NCBI RefSeq assembly: GCF_000377505.1
Contig: NZ_KB898188.1
Coordinates: forward strand, 409,088-473,087
Length of the DNA: 64,000 nt
Source: Paenibacillus massiliensis 2301065 = DSM 16942
GTDB lineage: Bacteria; Bacillota; Bacilli; Paenibacillales; Paenibacillaceae
Direction: 5' to 3'
Numbering within the stretch: position 1 is the first letter of the stretch; each line of letters starts with the position of its first letter. Both the position numbers and the translations under genes were made by a program. The notes under the pieces were generated by a model, which had not been told where the DNA came from, did not search any database, and saw only the letters and a list, made by a program, of their open reading frames with translations. Positions 46,784 through 56,962 of this stretch are shown here, piece by piece.

Positions 46784-47476
46784 ATGCCTACTAGAATACT
46801 CATCATAGAAGATCAAAAAAATTTGGCAGATATGATCGCCCTCCATCTTCAGGAGGAAGGGTATCATACCGATCTGATTTTTGACTACAAGCTAGCTCTT
46901 CCTGCCCTGATGCGTTTTAAGCCGGATATCATCGTGACCGATCTGATGTTCTCTGGACAGGCCGAGTCCTCGTTGATTAGCGAGATTCGCCAATGCTCCA
47001 TGGTTCCTATACTTATCATCTCTAGTAACAATCTATTGAACATCAGGATCAAGGCTTTGGATGACGGAGCCGATGACTATCTATGCAAGCCCTTCAGTCT
47101 GATAGAGCTACATGCCCGGATCAGAGCCTTGCTACGCCGATCTGGCAGCAGTCTGAATGAAGCGCAGACGGTAATCCCCAAGCACAAAAAGCTAAGAGTC
47201 TGGGTGAACGATTACCGCCATAGTCTGATCGTCGATGATCAGGAAATCGGAGTGACTCAGATCGAATTTGACATTATAAAAGAGATGTCCAGCAATCCGG
47301 GCAAGGTGTATACTCGCAGCGAGCTCATGGACCGCATCAAAGGGGGAGAAAGAGCCTACCTGGATCGCACCATTGATGTGCACATTTCCAGCCTTCGCAA
47401 AAAGATCGAGTGTGACCCGAAAAATCCGCAGCACATTCGTACCGTCTGGGGTAGAGGCTACAAATATGAGCTCTAG
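46784..47476 (+). CDS. OmpR-family response regulator
   Basis: 230 residues, start ATG at 46784 behind CAGGAG. Receiver domain about 1-115 with the phospho-acceptor Asp53 (IIVTDLMF), acidic pair ED at 9-10 and Lys102 (LCKPFS). Winged-helix DNA-binding domain about 130-230 (EIGVTQIEFDIIKEMSSNPGKVYTRSELMDRI, YLDRTIDVHISSLRKKIE, IRTVWGRGYKYEL). It is convergent with, and only 10 bp from, the end of the 1475-residue membrane protein gene and divergent from manC, so it may regulate the polysaccharide genes. No cognate kinase is adjacent; the 53-kb kinase is a candidate. Confidence 0.93.
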   Translation: MPTRILIIEDQKNLADMIALHLQEEGYHTDLIFDYKLALPALMRFKPDIIVTDLMFSGQAESSLISEIRQCSMVPILIISSNNLLNIRIKALDDGADDYLCKPFSLIELHARIRALLRRSGSSLNEAQTVIPKHKKLRVWVNDYRHSLIVDDQEIGVTQIEFDIIKEMSSNPGKVYTRSELMDRIKGGERAYLDRTIDVHISSLRKKIECDPKNPQHIRTVWGRGYKYEL

Positions 47477-47486
47477 GTCGAGACCA

Positions 47487-50400
47487 TCATCGCTTGCGCT
47501 TTCTCCAGTAACGATAAGGAAGCATACATGCTACTCCACCCAGTAGCCCGATGAAGAACAGGATCCAGCCAAATCGGTAGGCGGAGGCCAGAATGATGAC
47601 CACCTCACCTTTGCCACTACCGTTCGTCAGAAAACCGCTTGTCACCCCATTTACAGACAAACGGGCTCGCTGCTGCTCCCCCTCCAACCTGAACTCCCAC
47701 AGGGGGTTGGGGGACTGGGTTGCACGGATCAGTACCTCCTGATGCGTCGGGTTGTAGAGGGTGAAGCCATACTCCATGGCACTCCATCGACTGGTCTGAA
47801 TGCTCTCGGTAGCATTAGGAGCTACAAGAAAGGTATCCAGATCGTTCCCCTCAAACAGGGTGAATTGATCTACGGTAATCATCGCTTGATAAGGAATGAT
47901 AGAATAATTTTTCATTTGAAATAATCCGGATTGCTTCTTGTCTGCATTGGCCAAAATTTGAAATTGCATATAAATGGCTCCCTTAGGGGCCGTCACAATC
48001 TGATCATAATGATTCCATTGCTCCTTATCCCGCTCCTCTACCTCGTCGATGTATGAGGTCTGGAGAATCTGAGATTCCTGATTCAGGAAAATGATCTTCA
48101 TATGCCGACTGCCAATTTGCTCTGACCGCGCATCTAACTGAACAGAATACTCTTGAAGAGGCTTCACCTCGATTTTGTGAGATGCATAAATGTTCCAGTC
48201 ACAGGAATAGCTTGCTGCATAGCGGATCGACAACTCCTTATCCGTCAAAGACAGCTCTGTCTGACCCGGACGGAAATCCGGTACACAGCCTACATTCGTT
48301 GCTACAGCTTCCTCTGTATCTCCCCCCGGCATCAACTTCACTTCCTGCCCCGCCATGCGGTGAATATCTGCAAAGGTGCTCAAGGCTGGGACCTGGCTAT
48401 CCAGCTTTAGAGACAATCGGTACTGCCCCTTAGGGAAAAATAGATCCTTGAATTCAATTCGTCCATAATTACTCAAGACACCGGGCACCTCTATGATCTG
48501 CTTCGAGAAGCCATCCTGATAAGGCACAGTCTCCATCACCTGCAGCTCTGATGCAGAGGTAGCCGGTAAGCGCCTATACGACTCATCTGTGCGAATCTTT
48601 CGGGTCAGAAGCTCACCTGTCTCCTTATTCATCCATTCCATCGTCAGCTCGCCTTGATAGCCTGAGGGCAAATCGGCCAAGATGGCTGTGGAGTATGTTC
48701 CTGATTTGACGACCTCCACGTCCCTGCTCAAGACTCCCTTCTGGAAGCTGATTCCTCGTCCCATACTGAGCCGTGGCAGCGCTCGCTGTGTCTGTACATT
48801 CCCCTGCAGCTCAAAATCATTCTCGGCCTCCAGGGTGAAGAAGAGCTTGCCACGCTTCAGTGCCTGCTCTACTGGAAACGACAGAATATCCAACTGGTCC
48901 ACAGGTACAATCGCAAATTGGTTAACGGCATTAAAGCCTTGCAGATTATATACCGTAATCGAAGAATCCCCCTCGGGGAAGGTGTGCTCTCCCAGGTCTA
49001 CCCATTGGAATTGGTTCAAGCCTTCATCATGAGTAGCAATCTCAACTACTCCATCCGGTAATGTAACCTGCAGCTTCCCGCCGGCTCTGTTCATCAGCAC
49101 TCTGGCATACACACGTGAGCTCTGCTGCTGATCCAGCTTCTTGTGCATCGTGAACGAGTTAGGCTTGCTGTATTGCCCCAAATCTCGCAGCTGGATGTCA
49201 TGAATCCACCAATAGTTTTTTTGCTGTGGACGTTGGAGCGTCAGCAGATCCATACGCATCCAATAGCTGCCGGGCGGCGATACATATTCTCCATAAAATT
49301 TGACACTATCAAAATCATATCCCTCCGAGGGTGCAACCACATAGCTGACCCCCAGCTCACGCATATCCTTATCATAAAACCTCATCTTCACGTGCATCTT
49401 GTTCGTCCCGCGACCAGAGACCGTAATGTTGAACTGATAGGGATTATTCTCCTCGGCCTCCAGCAAGCCCGATCTGGCTACCTGCCATATATTGCTCGGG
49501 TCCCCCTTCATGATCTCGCCCTGCAGCGTCGGTACATCATTTAATTCCTCACGAGGATTAGCTTGTACACTGAACAACTGTGGATTATCAGGCTTGAAGA
49601 AGGTCTCCGTTCGCAGCATGGAGTCAAAATCCAGAACGGTCTTCCCTTCAATACTGTTCATCTGATAAGGAGCCACATCCAGCTTCTGGGTAGCAAAGGT
49701 GACGGCAACTCCTGCATCCAGCTCCATATCAAATGGAAAGTTCTTGATGTTCTGCGACGATAAGTACCACAGCCACTCCCCTGTCGAGGTAAAGGTCTTG
49801 GACCATTTCAAAAAAGCATTGCCATCCTCGATCGCATCAAAAGGACGCAGGTAATATTCCGCAGGAAGCTGGGATAGCAGGAGATCATTAAAGGACATGG
49901 CTTCCACATAGTCGTCCTTGCCTACCGTCTGAATGGTGTTCAGCTCTGGCTTTAATGCACTGAACAAGACACCGAAGCGACTGAAATCAAAACCTGGTAG
50001 ATGGCTATAGCTCTCCAGTCGACTGAACCCGTACGGGGTCACAATTTTACTCCGTAGAATGTTCATATATGGAGGTGCCTGGTCCAGATTAAATATAGAG
50101 AAAATATCATTGCTGTAGGTATTCTTCAATCCGCTCTGAGCCTGTAGCTGAGACAGGTGAAAATCCTGTCGCTTCTCCTGCCCCACATATTCGTCATGGT
50201 AGACAAGCTGGTTGATCCCAAAGGCTGAAAACAGGTTGCCGAGGCGGGAGCTTAGACCATGATCCATTACATATTGCAGGAAATTCAGATAATAGGTGAT
50301 TCCGGGGTCGTTCCCTTCATGATGGAAAATTGTGTTTTTGGGAGAAGAATACACCTGAAAATCTCCAGTTGCTTTTTCGTTAGCCGTCTTCCCTTTATTC

Positions 50401-51911
50401 CAGCTTGGCGTGGCTACTCCGTTGTAGCTCTGGATCATATTGTCGGCAATCGGGAAATACAATGCCTTGCTGTCAAAGCGCTCCGGGTCTGTCAGCTTGT
50501 CAGCCATTTGGCTGTATTCCTGTGGAACTTGAACCGGCTTGTAGTAGCCCTCAATGAACTGAGTACGTAAGGGAGCCACATACACACCGAGACATACGAC
50601 AACAATGACCACTGCCAGCCTCTTATATGTACGCTGCAAAGGAGATGAGCCGAACCACTCCATGAACTGAATCACACCAAAGGTCAGCAATACCCCAAAG
50701 TTCAGCGCCAGTAGCCCAATGAATTTGTTAGGATCACGGAATACAGAACCAATCACGGGTGTCTTCGTTACCAGAATAACAAACCACTTTGCAATAGACG
50801 GGAACGTCGTCCCGGTCGCAGCAATCAAGAACAAGATCGTAAGTAGTGAGAAGATCAATATGATCGGATTCTTATGCGATCTGGTCATCATGGCGTAGCC
50901 GATTAGCAGTAACAAAAAGCCTCCGCCAATATAAAATACTGCAGGCAGTAAGGAGAAGGAGAACATGGGCCACCAATAGCTTAACAAGTAAGCTACATTC
51001 GACAGACCGCTGTTCCGGCTGAATAAGGACAACGTATCTACTACATTGATATTGTGCTGGGAAGCCTGGGCATTCATCAGGATGCTACCCACGTAGAGGG
51101 ACAACCAATAGAAGCTAAGCAGGCCAAAGAACACACCAAAAATGAGGCCCTTGCGTATAAAATTGCCGTATAGCGCCTGTATGTAAGCTCGTCCGGCTTT
51201 ACGGTACGTCCAGGTCAGCTTGATCAACAACAGCATCACGAATAAGCCCAGATAGATCATCCCGAAGAAGAAATAGTGAATGGCAGCTGCACTGACCGTG
51301 AATACCGCAGCCAGCAGAAACAGATCAATCCAGTTTCGTTGGTACAGCTTGTGCGGATTATAGTTGGCAATGAGCTGAATTTGAAATTTAGGATCAAACG
51401 CGCTAAAAAAGAAGCGCAGCATTAACGGAAACAAGCTATACCCGCAGAGCAGATAGATGTGCTGGATGCGGAAAATAACCCAGGGATTCAGCGCATAAAA
51501 CAATGCGCCGATCATAATAGCAAATATACGGGTCTTCGTGAAGCTAGGTGAGTAATACACGCTCACGAGACGCTTGGCAAAGGCATACATCGAAAATGCT
51601 GATGTAAAAAGTAAGCCCGTGATGAAGGATTTCAGTAGCACCGGCCCGCTCTCATCAAATAACAAGGACAGCCCATAGAACGGCAAAATATACAGGATAC
51701 GGGGGGCATTGAACAAGGTGGAGGTGGACCAACGCTCGTTCCATACCCCCATGATTTCCTCCAGATAGCGATGAGAGGTGGCTCCAAAGGCAATATCACT
51801 GAACACAATTTGTCCTGGCTCATAGATGGGGGCAAGATAAGCAACTATGGCGATTAGCATCAACACCATAGCCGCCAGATCATAGCGGAAACGAAATATC
51901 CATTTTCTCAT
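47487..51911 (-). CDS. large polytopic membrane protein with extracytoplasmic domains, GT-C-like
   Basis: About 1474 residues, start ATG at 51911 behind AGAGGGGG. The first roughly 500 residues hold about 12 membrane helices; the first loop contains FSDIAFGATSHRYLEE, an acidic loop like that of lipid-linked GT-C glycosyltransferases (YfhO-like). Residues about 500-1440 are extracytoplasmic and beta-rich, with repeated sandwich-like modules that could bind carbohydrate (e.g. PPGSYWMRMDLLTLQRPQQKNYW, FPKGQYRLSLKLDS). A last helix at about 1450-1470 (FGWILFFIGLLGGVACMLPY) precedes a basic tail. Probably polymerises or decorates the surface polysaccharide. Family membership is an inference from topology. 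Confidence 0.7.
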   Translation of the reverse strand: MRKWIFRFRYDLAAMVLMLIAIVAYLAPIYEPGQIVFSDIAFGATSHRYLEEIMGVWNERWSTSTLFNAPRILYILPFYGLSLLFDESGPVLLKSFITGLLFTSAFSMYAFAKRLVSVYYSPSFTKTRIFAIMIGALFYALNPWVIFRIQHIYLLCGYSLFPLMLRFFFSAFDPKFQIQLIANYNPHKLYQRNWIDLFLLAAVFTVSAAAIHYFFFGMIYLGLFVMLLLIKLTWTYRKAGRAYIQALYGNFIRKGLIFGVFFGLLSFYWLSLYVGSILMNAQASQHNINVVDTLSLFSRNSGLSNVAYLLSYWWPMFSFSLLPAVFYIGGGFLLLLIGYAMMTRSHKNPIILIFSLLTILFLIAATGTTFPSIAKWFVILVTKTPVIGSVFRDPNKFIGLLALNFGVLLTFGVIQFMEWFGSSPLQRTYKRLAVVIVVVCLGVYVAPLRTQFIEGYYKPVQVPQEYSQMADKLTDPERFDSKALYFPIADNMIQSYNGVATPSWNKGKTANEKATGDFQVYSSPKNTIFHHEGNDPGITYYLNFLQYVMDHGLSSRLGNLFSAFGINQLVYHDEYVGQEKRQDFHLSQLQAQSGLKNTYSNDIFSIFNLDQAPPYMNILRSKIVTPYGFSRLESYSHLPGFDFSRFGVLFSALKPELNTIQTVGKDDYVEAMSFNDLLLSQLPAEYYLRPFDAIEDGNAFLKWSKTFTSTGEWLWYLSSQNIKNFPFDMELDAGVAVTFATQKLDVAPYQMNSIEGKTVLDFDSMLRTETFFKPDNPQLFSVQANPREELNDVPTLQGEIMKGDPSNIWQVARSGLLEAEENNPYQFNITVSGRGTNKMHVKMRFYDKDMRELGVSYVVAPSEGYDFDSVKFYGEYVSPPGSYWMRMDLLTLQRPQQKNYWWIHDIQLRDLGQYSKPNSFTMHKKLDQQQSSRVYARVLMNRAGGKLQVTLPDGVVEIATHDEGLNQFQWVDLGEHTFPEGDSSITVYNLQGFNAVNQFAIVPVDQLDILSFPVEQALKRGKLFFTLEAENDFELQGNVQTQRALPRLSMGRGISFQKGVLSRDVEVVKSGTYSTAILADLPSGYQGELTMEWMNKETGELLTRKIRTDESYRRLPATSASELQVMETVPYQDGFSKQIIEVPGVLSNYGRIEFKDLFFPKGQYRLSLKLDSQVPALSTFADIHRMAGQEVKLMPGGDTEEAVATNVGCVPDFRPGQTELSLTDKELSIRYAASYSCDWNIYASHKIEVKPLQEYSVQLDARSEQIGSRHMKIIFLNQESQILQTSYIDEVEERDKEQWNHYDQIVTAPKGAIYMQFQILANADKKQSGLFQMKNYSIIPYQAMITVDQFTLFEGNDLDTFLVAPNATESIQTSRWSAMEYGFTLYNPTHQEVLIRATQSPNPLWEFRLEGEQQRARLSVNGVTSGFLTNGSGKGEVVIILASAYRFGWILFFIGLLGGVACMLPYRYWRKRKR

Positions 51912-51967
51912 GCCTCTGCCCCCTCTCTTGAAATTCACACGATACTGTCGGCTTTGAGCTTCCGTAC

Positions 51968-53701
51968 TTAGCGTCGCAAGCGGATTACTGCCTGCAAGCC
52001 TTGATCTGTATTGCGCAGCTTCAGACGTGCGCCGATCGTCTTCAGATATGCATCCATGTTATATAGACTGAATGCATGCTCCTGTGGACTTTGAGAATAA
52101 TCCGGCTGGAAATAGTTCCAGCGCATCTTATCATTAATACCACCGCCCGTATCCTCGATGATAATCATGATTTCTCCCTCCTCCAGCCGCGAGCTAACCT
52201 TGAGCATCTGTGCTTTACGCCTCGCTCGCAGACCTGCTCGACTTTTGTCCTGTCCCTCTGTCTGCTCGATATTTTTCTCCATCGCTTGCACTGCATTTTC
52301 CAGCAGTCCCTGAATCGTCTTATACAACAGCGGTGCCTGGGCCGCAATGGATGGAACAGGCTCCTGGCGCAGGACCACCTGGATTTCCTCCATGTGCAAC
52401 GTTCGTTTCGCCCATTTCAGCGACTCGGTCAGCACCTCATTCAGGTCTGTGAAGCTAATTCCGCTATGATCGTTCATCTTCTCCTGCAGGTCTTCGCGCA
52501 GGGTGCGGACCTCCGTGAGTAGCTCACCCAAGCTGGATTCCTGTCGGAGTCGGCCCTGAATGAAGGTATCATTGATCTCCCGGAAATACTCTACCTCCTC
52601 ATGGGCGGCTCCCTTTCCTTGACTGGAGGAGGCTTCAAAGCGATTGGCCAGATCATGATAGAAGCCTAACAGCTTCAAGTCATCTCCACCCGTCAGCTGA
52701 GCCGTCTGCTCCTGAAGCACCTGCAGCCGCTGCTCGATATTTTGCATTAACGGCAAATAATACGTGTCCTGCTGCTGCCTAACATCCTCATCACGCCGTT
52801 GATCGCGTACCTGATTATTTACGATGGCATCCTTCACCGTTCGGTTGCGGAACTGGACAAGCAGGGCCCAGAGCAACAGAAGCAGTACGGCTAGCACCAT
52901 CCATAGCTGTGTGCGGAAGGAAGCGATCCGTTCAGGAATCTCCTGGCTGATATCCTCCACTGAAATGTACAGCGCCTCTTCTCCAATGCGGCTGAAGCCT
53001 ATGCCGTAGCTCTTCTGGTCTACCTCAATGACGCCTGTATTGCCCTCCAGAAGTCTTCGAGTGACGTCCGTAATATCCGTGCGGTTAATCTCGGATTCAG
53101 TCCGAGAGGCCACAACCTTAAATTGATTATTGTAAAATAAGACCTCATGCTGATGGACCGGCTTGCTTCTAATAATCCCACTAAGCATGTCGGCATCAAT
53201 CGTGCGCACCATGAAGCCACCCGTCTCGGCTCCTGGAATTCTGCAGACCATGTACTGAACTGGCTGATGATCCTCCGTTACAAAAGGACTTACTGCACAG
53301 CCGTTCTGCAGCCACTGAATCTGCCGCACCGCACCTGTCATCTCGGGATTGTTCTGTCCAGCAATGACACGATACTGATCGTCCAGCACGTAGAAGATCC
53401 CTGTCTCGCGTTTCCATCCCTCGGTATATTGACGATCTCCCTGGTTCAGCACATCTACGCCCAGACTTGCCGACAGCTCCTTCAATTCACTCTCCCAAGC
53501 GGCATATCGCTCGGTTATATTGGCGGACAGCTCTTGTACCTCATACTGAAGTCGCTCGCTTTGTATGTCCGTCAAGTGATTGCTGAATTGCCGCATGACC
53601 AGCCATTGGAGCACGACAGCCAGGATGACCGTTACACACAGTACGATCAGATACGTAATCGCCTTCTGCCAGCCCGGCTTTAATAAAATCCATTGCTTCA
53701 T
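51968..53701 (-). CDS. membrane sensor histidine kinase-like protein
   Basis: 577 residues, start ATG at 53701 with GAGAGGA upstream. TM1 about 14-35 and TM2 about 266-284 flank an extracytoplasmic dCache/PAS-like sensor. A long coiled-coil/linker follows (about 290-400), then an HATPase_c domain (N-box LLENAVQAMEKN, G-box IIEDTGGGINDKMRWNYF, F-box region). A possible phospho-acceptor is in GFYHDLANRFEA, but it is not a standard HisKA box, so the signalling chemistry is uncertain. It overlaps the small upstream gene by 4 bp (ATGA) and diverges from a response regulator gene. It may sense envelope state for the polysaccharide cluster. Confidence 0.82.
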   Translation of the reverse strand: MKQWILLKPGWQKAITYLIVLCVTVILAVVLQWLVMRQFSNHLTDIQSERLQYEVQELSANITERYAAWESELKELSASLGVDVLNQGDRQYTEGWKRETGIFYVLDDQYRVIAGQNNPEMTGAVRQIQWLQNGCAVSPFVTEDHQPVQYMVCRIPGAETGGFMVRTIDADMLSGIIRSKPVHQHEVLFYNNQFKVVASRTESEINRTDITDVTRRLLEGNTGVIEVDQKSYGIGFSRIGEEALYISVEDISQEIPERIASFRTQLWMVLAVLLLLLWALLVQFRNRTVKDAIVNNQVRDQRRDEDVRQQQDTYYLPLMQNIEQRLQVLQEQTAQLTGGDDLKLLGFYHDLANRFEASSSQGKGAAHEEVEYFREINDTFIQGRLRQESSLGELLTEVRTLREDLQEKMNDHSGISFTDLNEVLTESLKWAKRTLHMEEIQVVLRQEPVPSIAAQAPLLYKTIQGLLENAVQAMEKNIEQTEGQDKSRAGLRARRKAQMLKVSSRLEEGEIMIIIEDTGGGINDKMRWNYFQPDYSQSPQEHAFSLYNMDAYLKTIGARLKLRNTDQGLQAVIRLRR

Positions 53702-54147
53702 GCTCCCTTGTCCTCTCCATTTTGTTCGAGTCGGATCAGAACCGCTTGAATCAAGCATTCCAATTCGTAGCTGACGAGTGGCAGTCGCGCGCATAGCAGC
53801 CGGGGAGTTCTGCGCTGGAGTGAGGCAAAGCGTGCAGCCGTCTCCGTCTCCCCATCCGTCAGTAAGATCAATTCGCAGGTTTTTCCAATATAAGTTCGGT
53901 CCAGCTCCTCTTCGCTGAACTCACGCAGATCAATGATGTAGATCTCATGGCGATCATCCATATGCTGAAGGGTGCTGGAGACGGTCAGTGTCATACTCGC
54001 ATGCCGGGCAGCGTGGTATTGGTGAAGCAGGAGCATGCCTTTCTCCCACAGCTTCTGCTCCGCAGAATCGAATCGTTCACAGAACTGACGGAGCGCCCGT
54101 TCTGTATTGGCGTCTTTCAAAAATGCCAAAACGCTGATATTATACAT
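53698..54147 (-). CDS. small receiver-like protein (149 aa)
   Basis: The start ATG at 54147 is behind GAGG; the upstream ATG at 54159 overlaps that site. An alternating alpha/beta pattern resembles a response-regulator receiver or P-loop-like fold (EIYIIDLREFSEEELDRTYIGKTCELILLTDGE), but the Asp/Thr/Lys active-site pattern is not conserved. Its stop overlaps the kinase start by 4 bp, so the two are co-translated. Possibly a pseudo-receiver that modulates the kinase. No family assigned. Confidence 0.65.
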   Translation of the reverse strand: MYNISVLAFLKDANTERALRQFCERFDSAEQKLWEKGMLLLHQYHAARHASMTLTVSSTLQHMDDRHEIYIIDLREFSEEELDRTYIGKTCELILLTDGETETAARFASLQRRTPRLLCARLPLVSYELECLIQAVLIRLEQNGEDKGA

Positions 54148-54192
54148 GTAGTACCTCATTCCTTGCTTTGTGATTGGAGTTGCGTATTTCTT

Positions 54193-54897
54193 ATGACACC
54201 CCAAAACATTCTGTTCGTGGACGACAGCCCTATGGTTCTGTCCCTTCTCGAACGGACATTGATGCAAGAAGCATTCATCATGCATACCGCGAATACACCT
54301 AAGGAAGCACTACAGGTGCTGAAGGAACAGCCGATAGACGTAGTAGTATCCGATCTGCTTATGCCAGGTCTGGACGGGCTTAAGTTTCTTCGTATGATTA
54401 AGGAAGATTATCCACATATCGTACGGATTATTTTGTCAGGTCACTTACATACGCAGTCCATTTTGGCAGCGATTAATCAAGTTGGCGTGTTCCGTTTTTT
54501 GACCAAGCCGCTAGAGCTGGATGACGATACTCTCAAGAAGATACTGGATGAAGCGCTGAGTCAGGCTCGCCTTAATCGCAGCAACATGTATGCGGATCAG
54601 AACCTCGCTTCCAATTTATCGGTATTTCTGGACAGCATTCTTAATGCACCTTATCGGCCTTATGTGCTGCTGAATGATCGGCATACCGTAATGGCTGCAC
54701 ACGCGGCACTTGCAGATCTGTATCCTGTAGGCAGCTCACTTCGTGATCCTGACCGTGAGGGTCTACAGCTAAGCGCTCATTCACTCTTCATACCACATGA
54801 CGAACTGGAATCGTCCGATCCAGACCTTTACACCGTAGATACTCTGAATGTAGGACATCTTTCCCTACGCCTTATCCGCCTTAGCGAGATCGCTTGA
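54193..54897 (+). CDS. response regulator with unknown output domain
   Basis: 234 residues, ATG at 54193; the nearest GGAG is 13 nt upstream, so initiation is weak. Receiver domain about 5-120: acidic DD (10-11), phospho-acceptor Asp54 (VVVSDLLMPGLDG), Thr/Ser in ILSGH and Lys105 (FLTKPLE), as in RpfG/PleD-type receivers. The C-terminal about 110 residues have no recognised output domain; they lack HD-GYP, GGDEF or helix-turn-helix motifs. Its 3' end overlaps the convergent glycosyltransferase gene by 33 bp. It diverges from the pseudo-receiver/kinase genes with 45 bp between, so a shared promoter region. Confidence 0.85.
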   Translation: MTPQNILFVDDSPMVLSLLERTLMQEAFIMHTANTPKEALQVLKEQPIDVVVSDLLMPGLDGLKFLRMIKEDYPHIVRIILSGHLHTQSILAAINQVGVFRFLTKPLELDDDTLKKILDEALSQARLNRSNMYADQNLASNLSVFLDSILNAPYRPYVLLNDRHTVMAAHAALADLYPVGSSLRDPDREGLQLSAHSLFIPHDELESSDPDLYTVDTLNVGHLSLRLIRLSEIA

Positions 54898-55776
54898 GCT
54901 ACGGCTGCCGCTTCTTAAGACGGCGGCACCCCCTATTACAGTCAGGCAGACGTACATCCACAGCATGCCTGCTGTCAATAATGGATGACGAACATAACGC
55001 TTAACATTTCCCCACGTATACAGCACTGGACGGAAGAAGTACCAGCGTTCCAGTGCCTTTCGCCATCCGCCCTCCTCCGATGACATCGTCCGATCCATCA
55101 CCGAGAAATAATAGGCTTTTTTGCGTAATACATCCTTCAGATATACCTGCTTCTCGTCATGATAGATTCGTGTAAATACTGCACGGCGGATGACTCCACC
55201 GGCCTCCAGATAACGCAGTGTCGGCTGGATCTCCTCAAAAGCAATCTGCTCCGCATTGAACCCACCTGTCGATTCATAGGAACTCATCCGCCAGAAGCGA
55301 GCCGCCTCTATGGAGCGTTTTCCCAAGGTCTCCCCTGCATTATTAATTACATTGCGCTCAAAGACCTTTACCTTCGAGAAGAAGTTATCTGCCTCAGTGT
55401 AAGCCTCCTCAGGAATGACCAGCGCTCCCGTATCCTGATGATCGTCAAAATAGTCAACGCCCTGCTGAATCAAATTCTCCGCCAAAATCATATCCGAATC
55501 GAGTACAAGTATGTAGTCGGCACCCAATTGCCGGGCCTCCTCGACCGCCCTCACTCGTGCAACTCCACGCTCTCCATGAGGAAGCTCTAATACCGTAACA
55601 GGCACTGAGCTCCCCGCAGCCAGCGTATGGATGACCTCCACCGTTCGATCTTCTGAGCCGTCATCGGCAATCACGATGTGCAGATCCTTGTAATTTTGCC
55701 CCATACAGCTTCGCAGGCATGGTTCTATGTTCCGTTCATTGTTGTACGTGGAGAAGAGAATGACCGCTTTGTCCAC
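54865..55776 (-). CDS. family 2 glycosyltransferase
   Basis: 303 residues. The start is GTG at 55776 behind GAGGAGGC. GT-A fold: N-terminal AVILFSTYNNERNIEPCLRSC, nucleotide-sugar Asp motifs VIADDGSEDRT and LVLDSDM, and the acceptor region SYESTGGFNAEQIAFEEI. C-terminal membrane helix LLTAGMLWMYVCLTVIGGAAVL. It adds a sugar to the surface polysaccharide at the membrane. It overlaps the upstream GT4 gene by 41 bp and the convergent response regulator by 33 bp. Confidence 0.9.
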   Translation of the reverse strand: MDKAVILFSTYNNERNIEPCLRSCMGQNYKDLHIVIADDGSEDRTVEVIHTLAAGSSVPVTVLELPHGERGVARVRAVEEARQLGADYILVLDSDMILAENLIQQGVDYFDDHQDTGALVIPEEAYTEADNFFSKVKVFERNVINNAGETLGKRSIEAARFWRMSSYESTGGFNAEQIAFEEIQPTLRYLEAGGVIRRAVFTRIYHDEKQVYLKDVLRKKAYYFSVMDRTMSSEEGGWRKALERWYFFRPVLYTWGNVKRYVRHPLLTAGMLWMYVCLTVIGGAAVLRSGSRSSSDLAKADKA

Positions 55777-56962
55777 TCTGTTCCGCCTCCTCTATCCATT
55801 GTTCCAGCAGCTTGTCCAATGCGACTGCTGTATGATCAAAATGAAACTTCAATGCATACTGGTACGCCCGCTCACGAATGGCCAAATATTCCTCTCCACC
55901 CTTCGCTGCTCGTTCCATTTGCTCAGATAGTCCGCGCACATCACCATGGAAGCATAGATATCCGCTCTTTCCGAAATCCGTAGCATCTACTAGTCCAGGC
56001 GAATTGCTCACAATGCTTGGAGTCCCGACAGCTGCCGCCTCGGTAATGGTCAGCCCCCAGCCCTCACGCAAGGATGGAAATACCAGCGCATGGGCACGAC
56101 TCATCAGCTCCAGCTTAAGCTCGGCAGACACGAATCCGAAGAAGGTAACGTCGGCCTGCGGCTGCCCCTGCTCATCCGGCTCTCCATAAGTCAATCCATA
56201 TTGCTTCATAATCGGTACTAACTGTTCCTCTACATAGGCTTTGTTAGTTTTGCCGACAATCCAGAGTACAGCATTCGGATAGTTCTTCTTAAGTCTGCCA
56301 AAGGCTTCAACGGCCAGGTCAATCCCTTTATACTTCACAAATCGTCCAGCATACATAAAGGTGGGATTCGGCTCCTTGGTCAGAAATTGGTCACGTCTCC
56401 AGTGCTCAAATTCAATCCCCTCCGGCAACAGGTGCACCTGATCCGGGTGGAACCCCAGCTTCAGCAGGTCATACCGCGTAGAGGAAGAGACTGTAAGTGT
56501 ACGATCCTTCCGGGCCAGCTTAAGCATCAAGGGCTCCAAGAGATAACCAACCACATTTAACGGGAATTTGGCATTCTCGAACCAGATTTCTCTCGTTAGC
56601 TGATGGATAAAGAAGATACGCTTGGAGTACTCCACCCAGAATCGGGTAAAGAATTGGTGAGTATTTGCCTGATTCACGACATAATCAATCGCTGTGCGAT
56701 GACGACGATAATAGCGCATGGCATGAACAATGACGCTCGCTATATTTCCTTTGCGAATATAGGTTACGCCGTCGATGGTTTCTTCCTCAGGCAAGCCCTC
56801 GTATTGGGGCGAAAAATGGATAAAGCGAACACGAGCTTGCCGTGAACGTTTGAGCATTTCATGCGTGAATATTTCCGCTCCCCCGCTTTTAGGTGAACGA
56901 ATATCACGCCAGGATAATAGTAGAACGACGGTGATGTCGTCCTGCTCACGTATTGTACTCAT
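55736..56962 (-). CDS. family 4 glycosyltransferase
   Basis: 408 residues, start ATG at 56962 behind AGGGGGGC; a longer frame to 57097 is unsupported. GT-B fold: N-terminal VVLLLSWRDIRSPKSGGAEIFTHEML, VSSSTRYDLLKLGFHPDQVHLLPEGIEFEHW, the nucleotide-binding FMYAGRFVKYKGIDLAVEAF and the EX7E-type LREGWGLTITEAAAVGTP. Retaining glycosyl transfer to the surface polysaccharide. Its start lies inside the upstream flippase gene (17 bp) and its end inside the next, so the run is translationally coupled. Confidence 0.92.
   Translation of the reverse strand: MSTIREQDDITVVLLLSWRDIRSPKSGGAEIFTHEMLKRSRQARVRFIHFSPQYEGLPEEETIDGVTYIRKGNIASVIVHAMRYYRRHRTAIDYVVNQANTHQFFTRFWVEYSKRIFFIHQLTREIWFENAKFPLNVVGYLLEPLMLKLARKDRTLTVSSSTRYDLLKLGFHPDQVHLLPEGIEFEHWRRDQFLTKEPNPTFMYAGRFVKYKGIDLAVEAFGRLKKNYPNAVLWIVGKTNKAYVEEQLVPIMKQYGLTYGEPDEQGQPQADVTFFGFVSAELKLELMSRAHALVFPSLREGWGLTITEAAAVGTPSIVSNSPGLVDATDFGKSGYLCFHGDVRGLSEQMERAAKGGEEYLAIRERAYQYALKFHFDHTAVALDKLLEQWIEEAEQSGQSGHSLLHVQQ

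Noticed and set aside
52824..53683. Plus-strand open frames inside the kinase gene
   Set aside because: Shadow frames of the minus-strand kinase with no ribosome sites.
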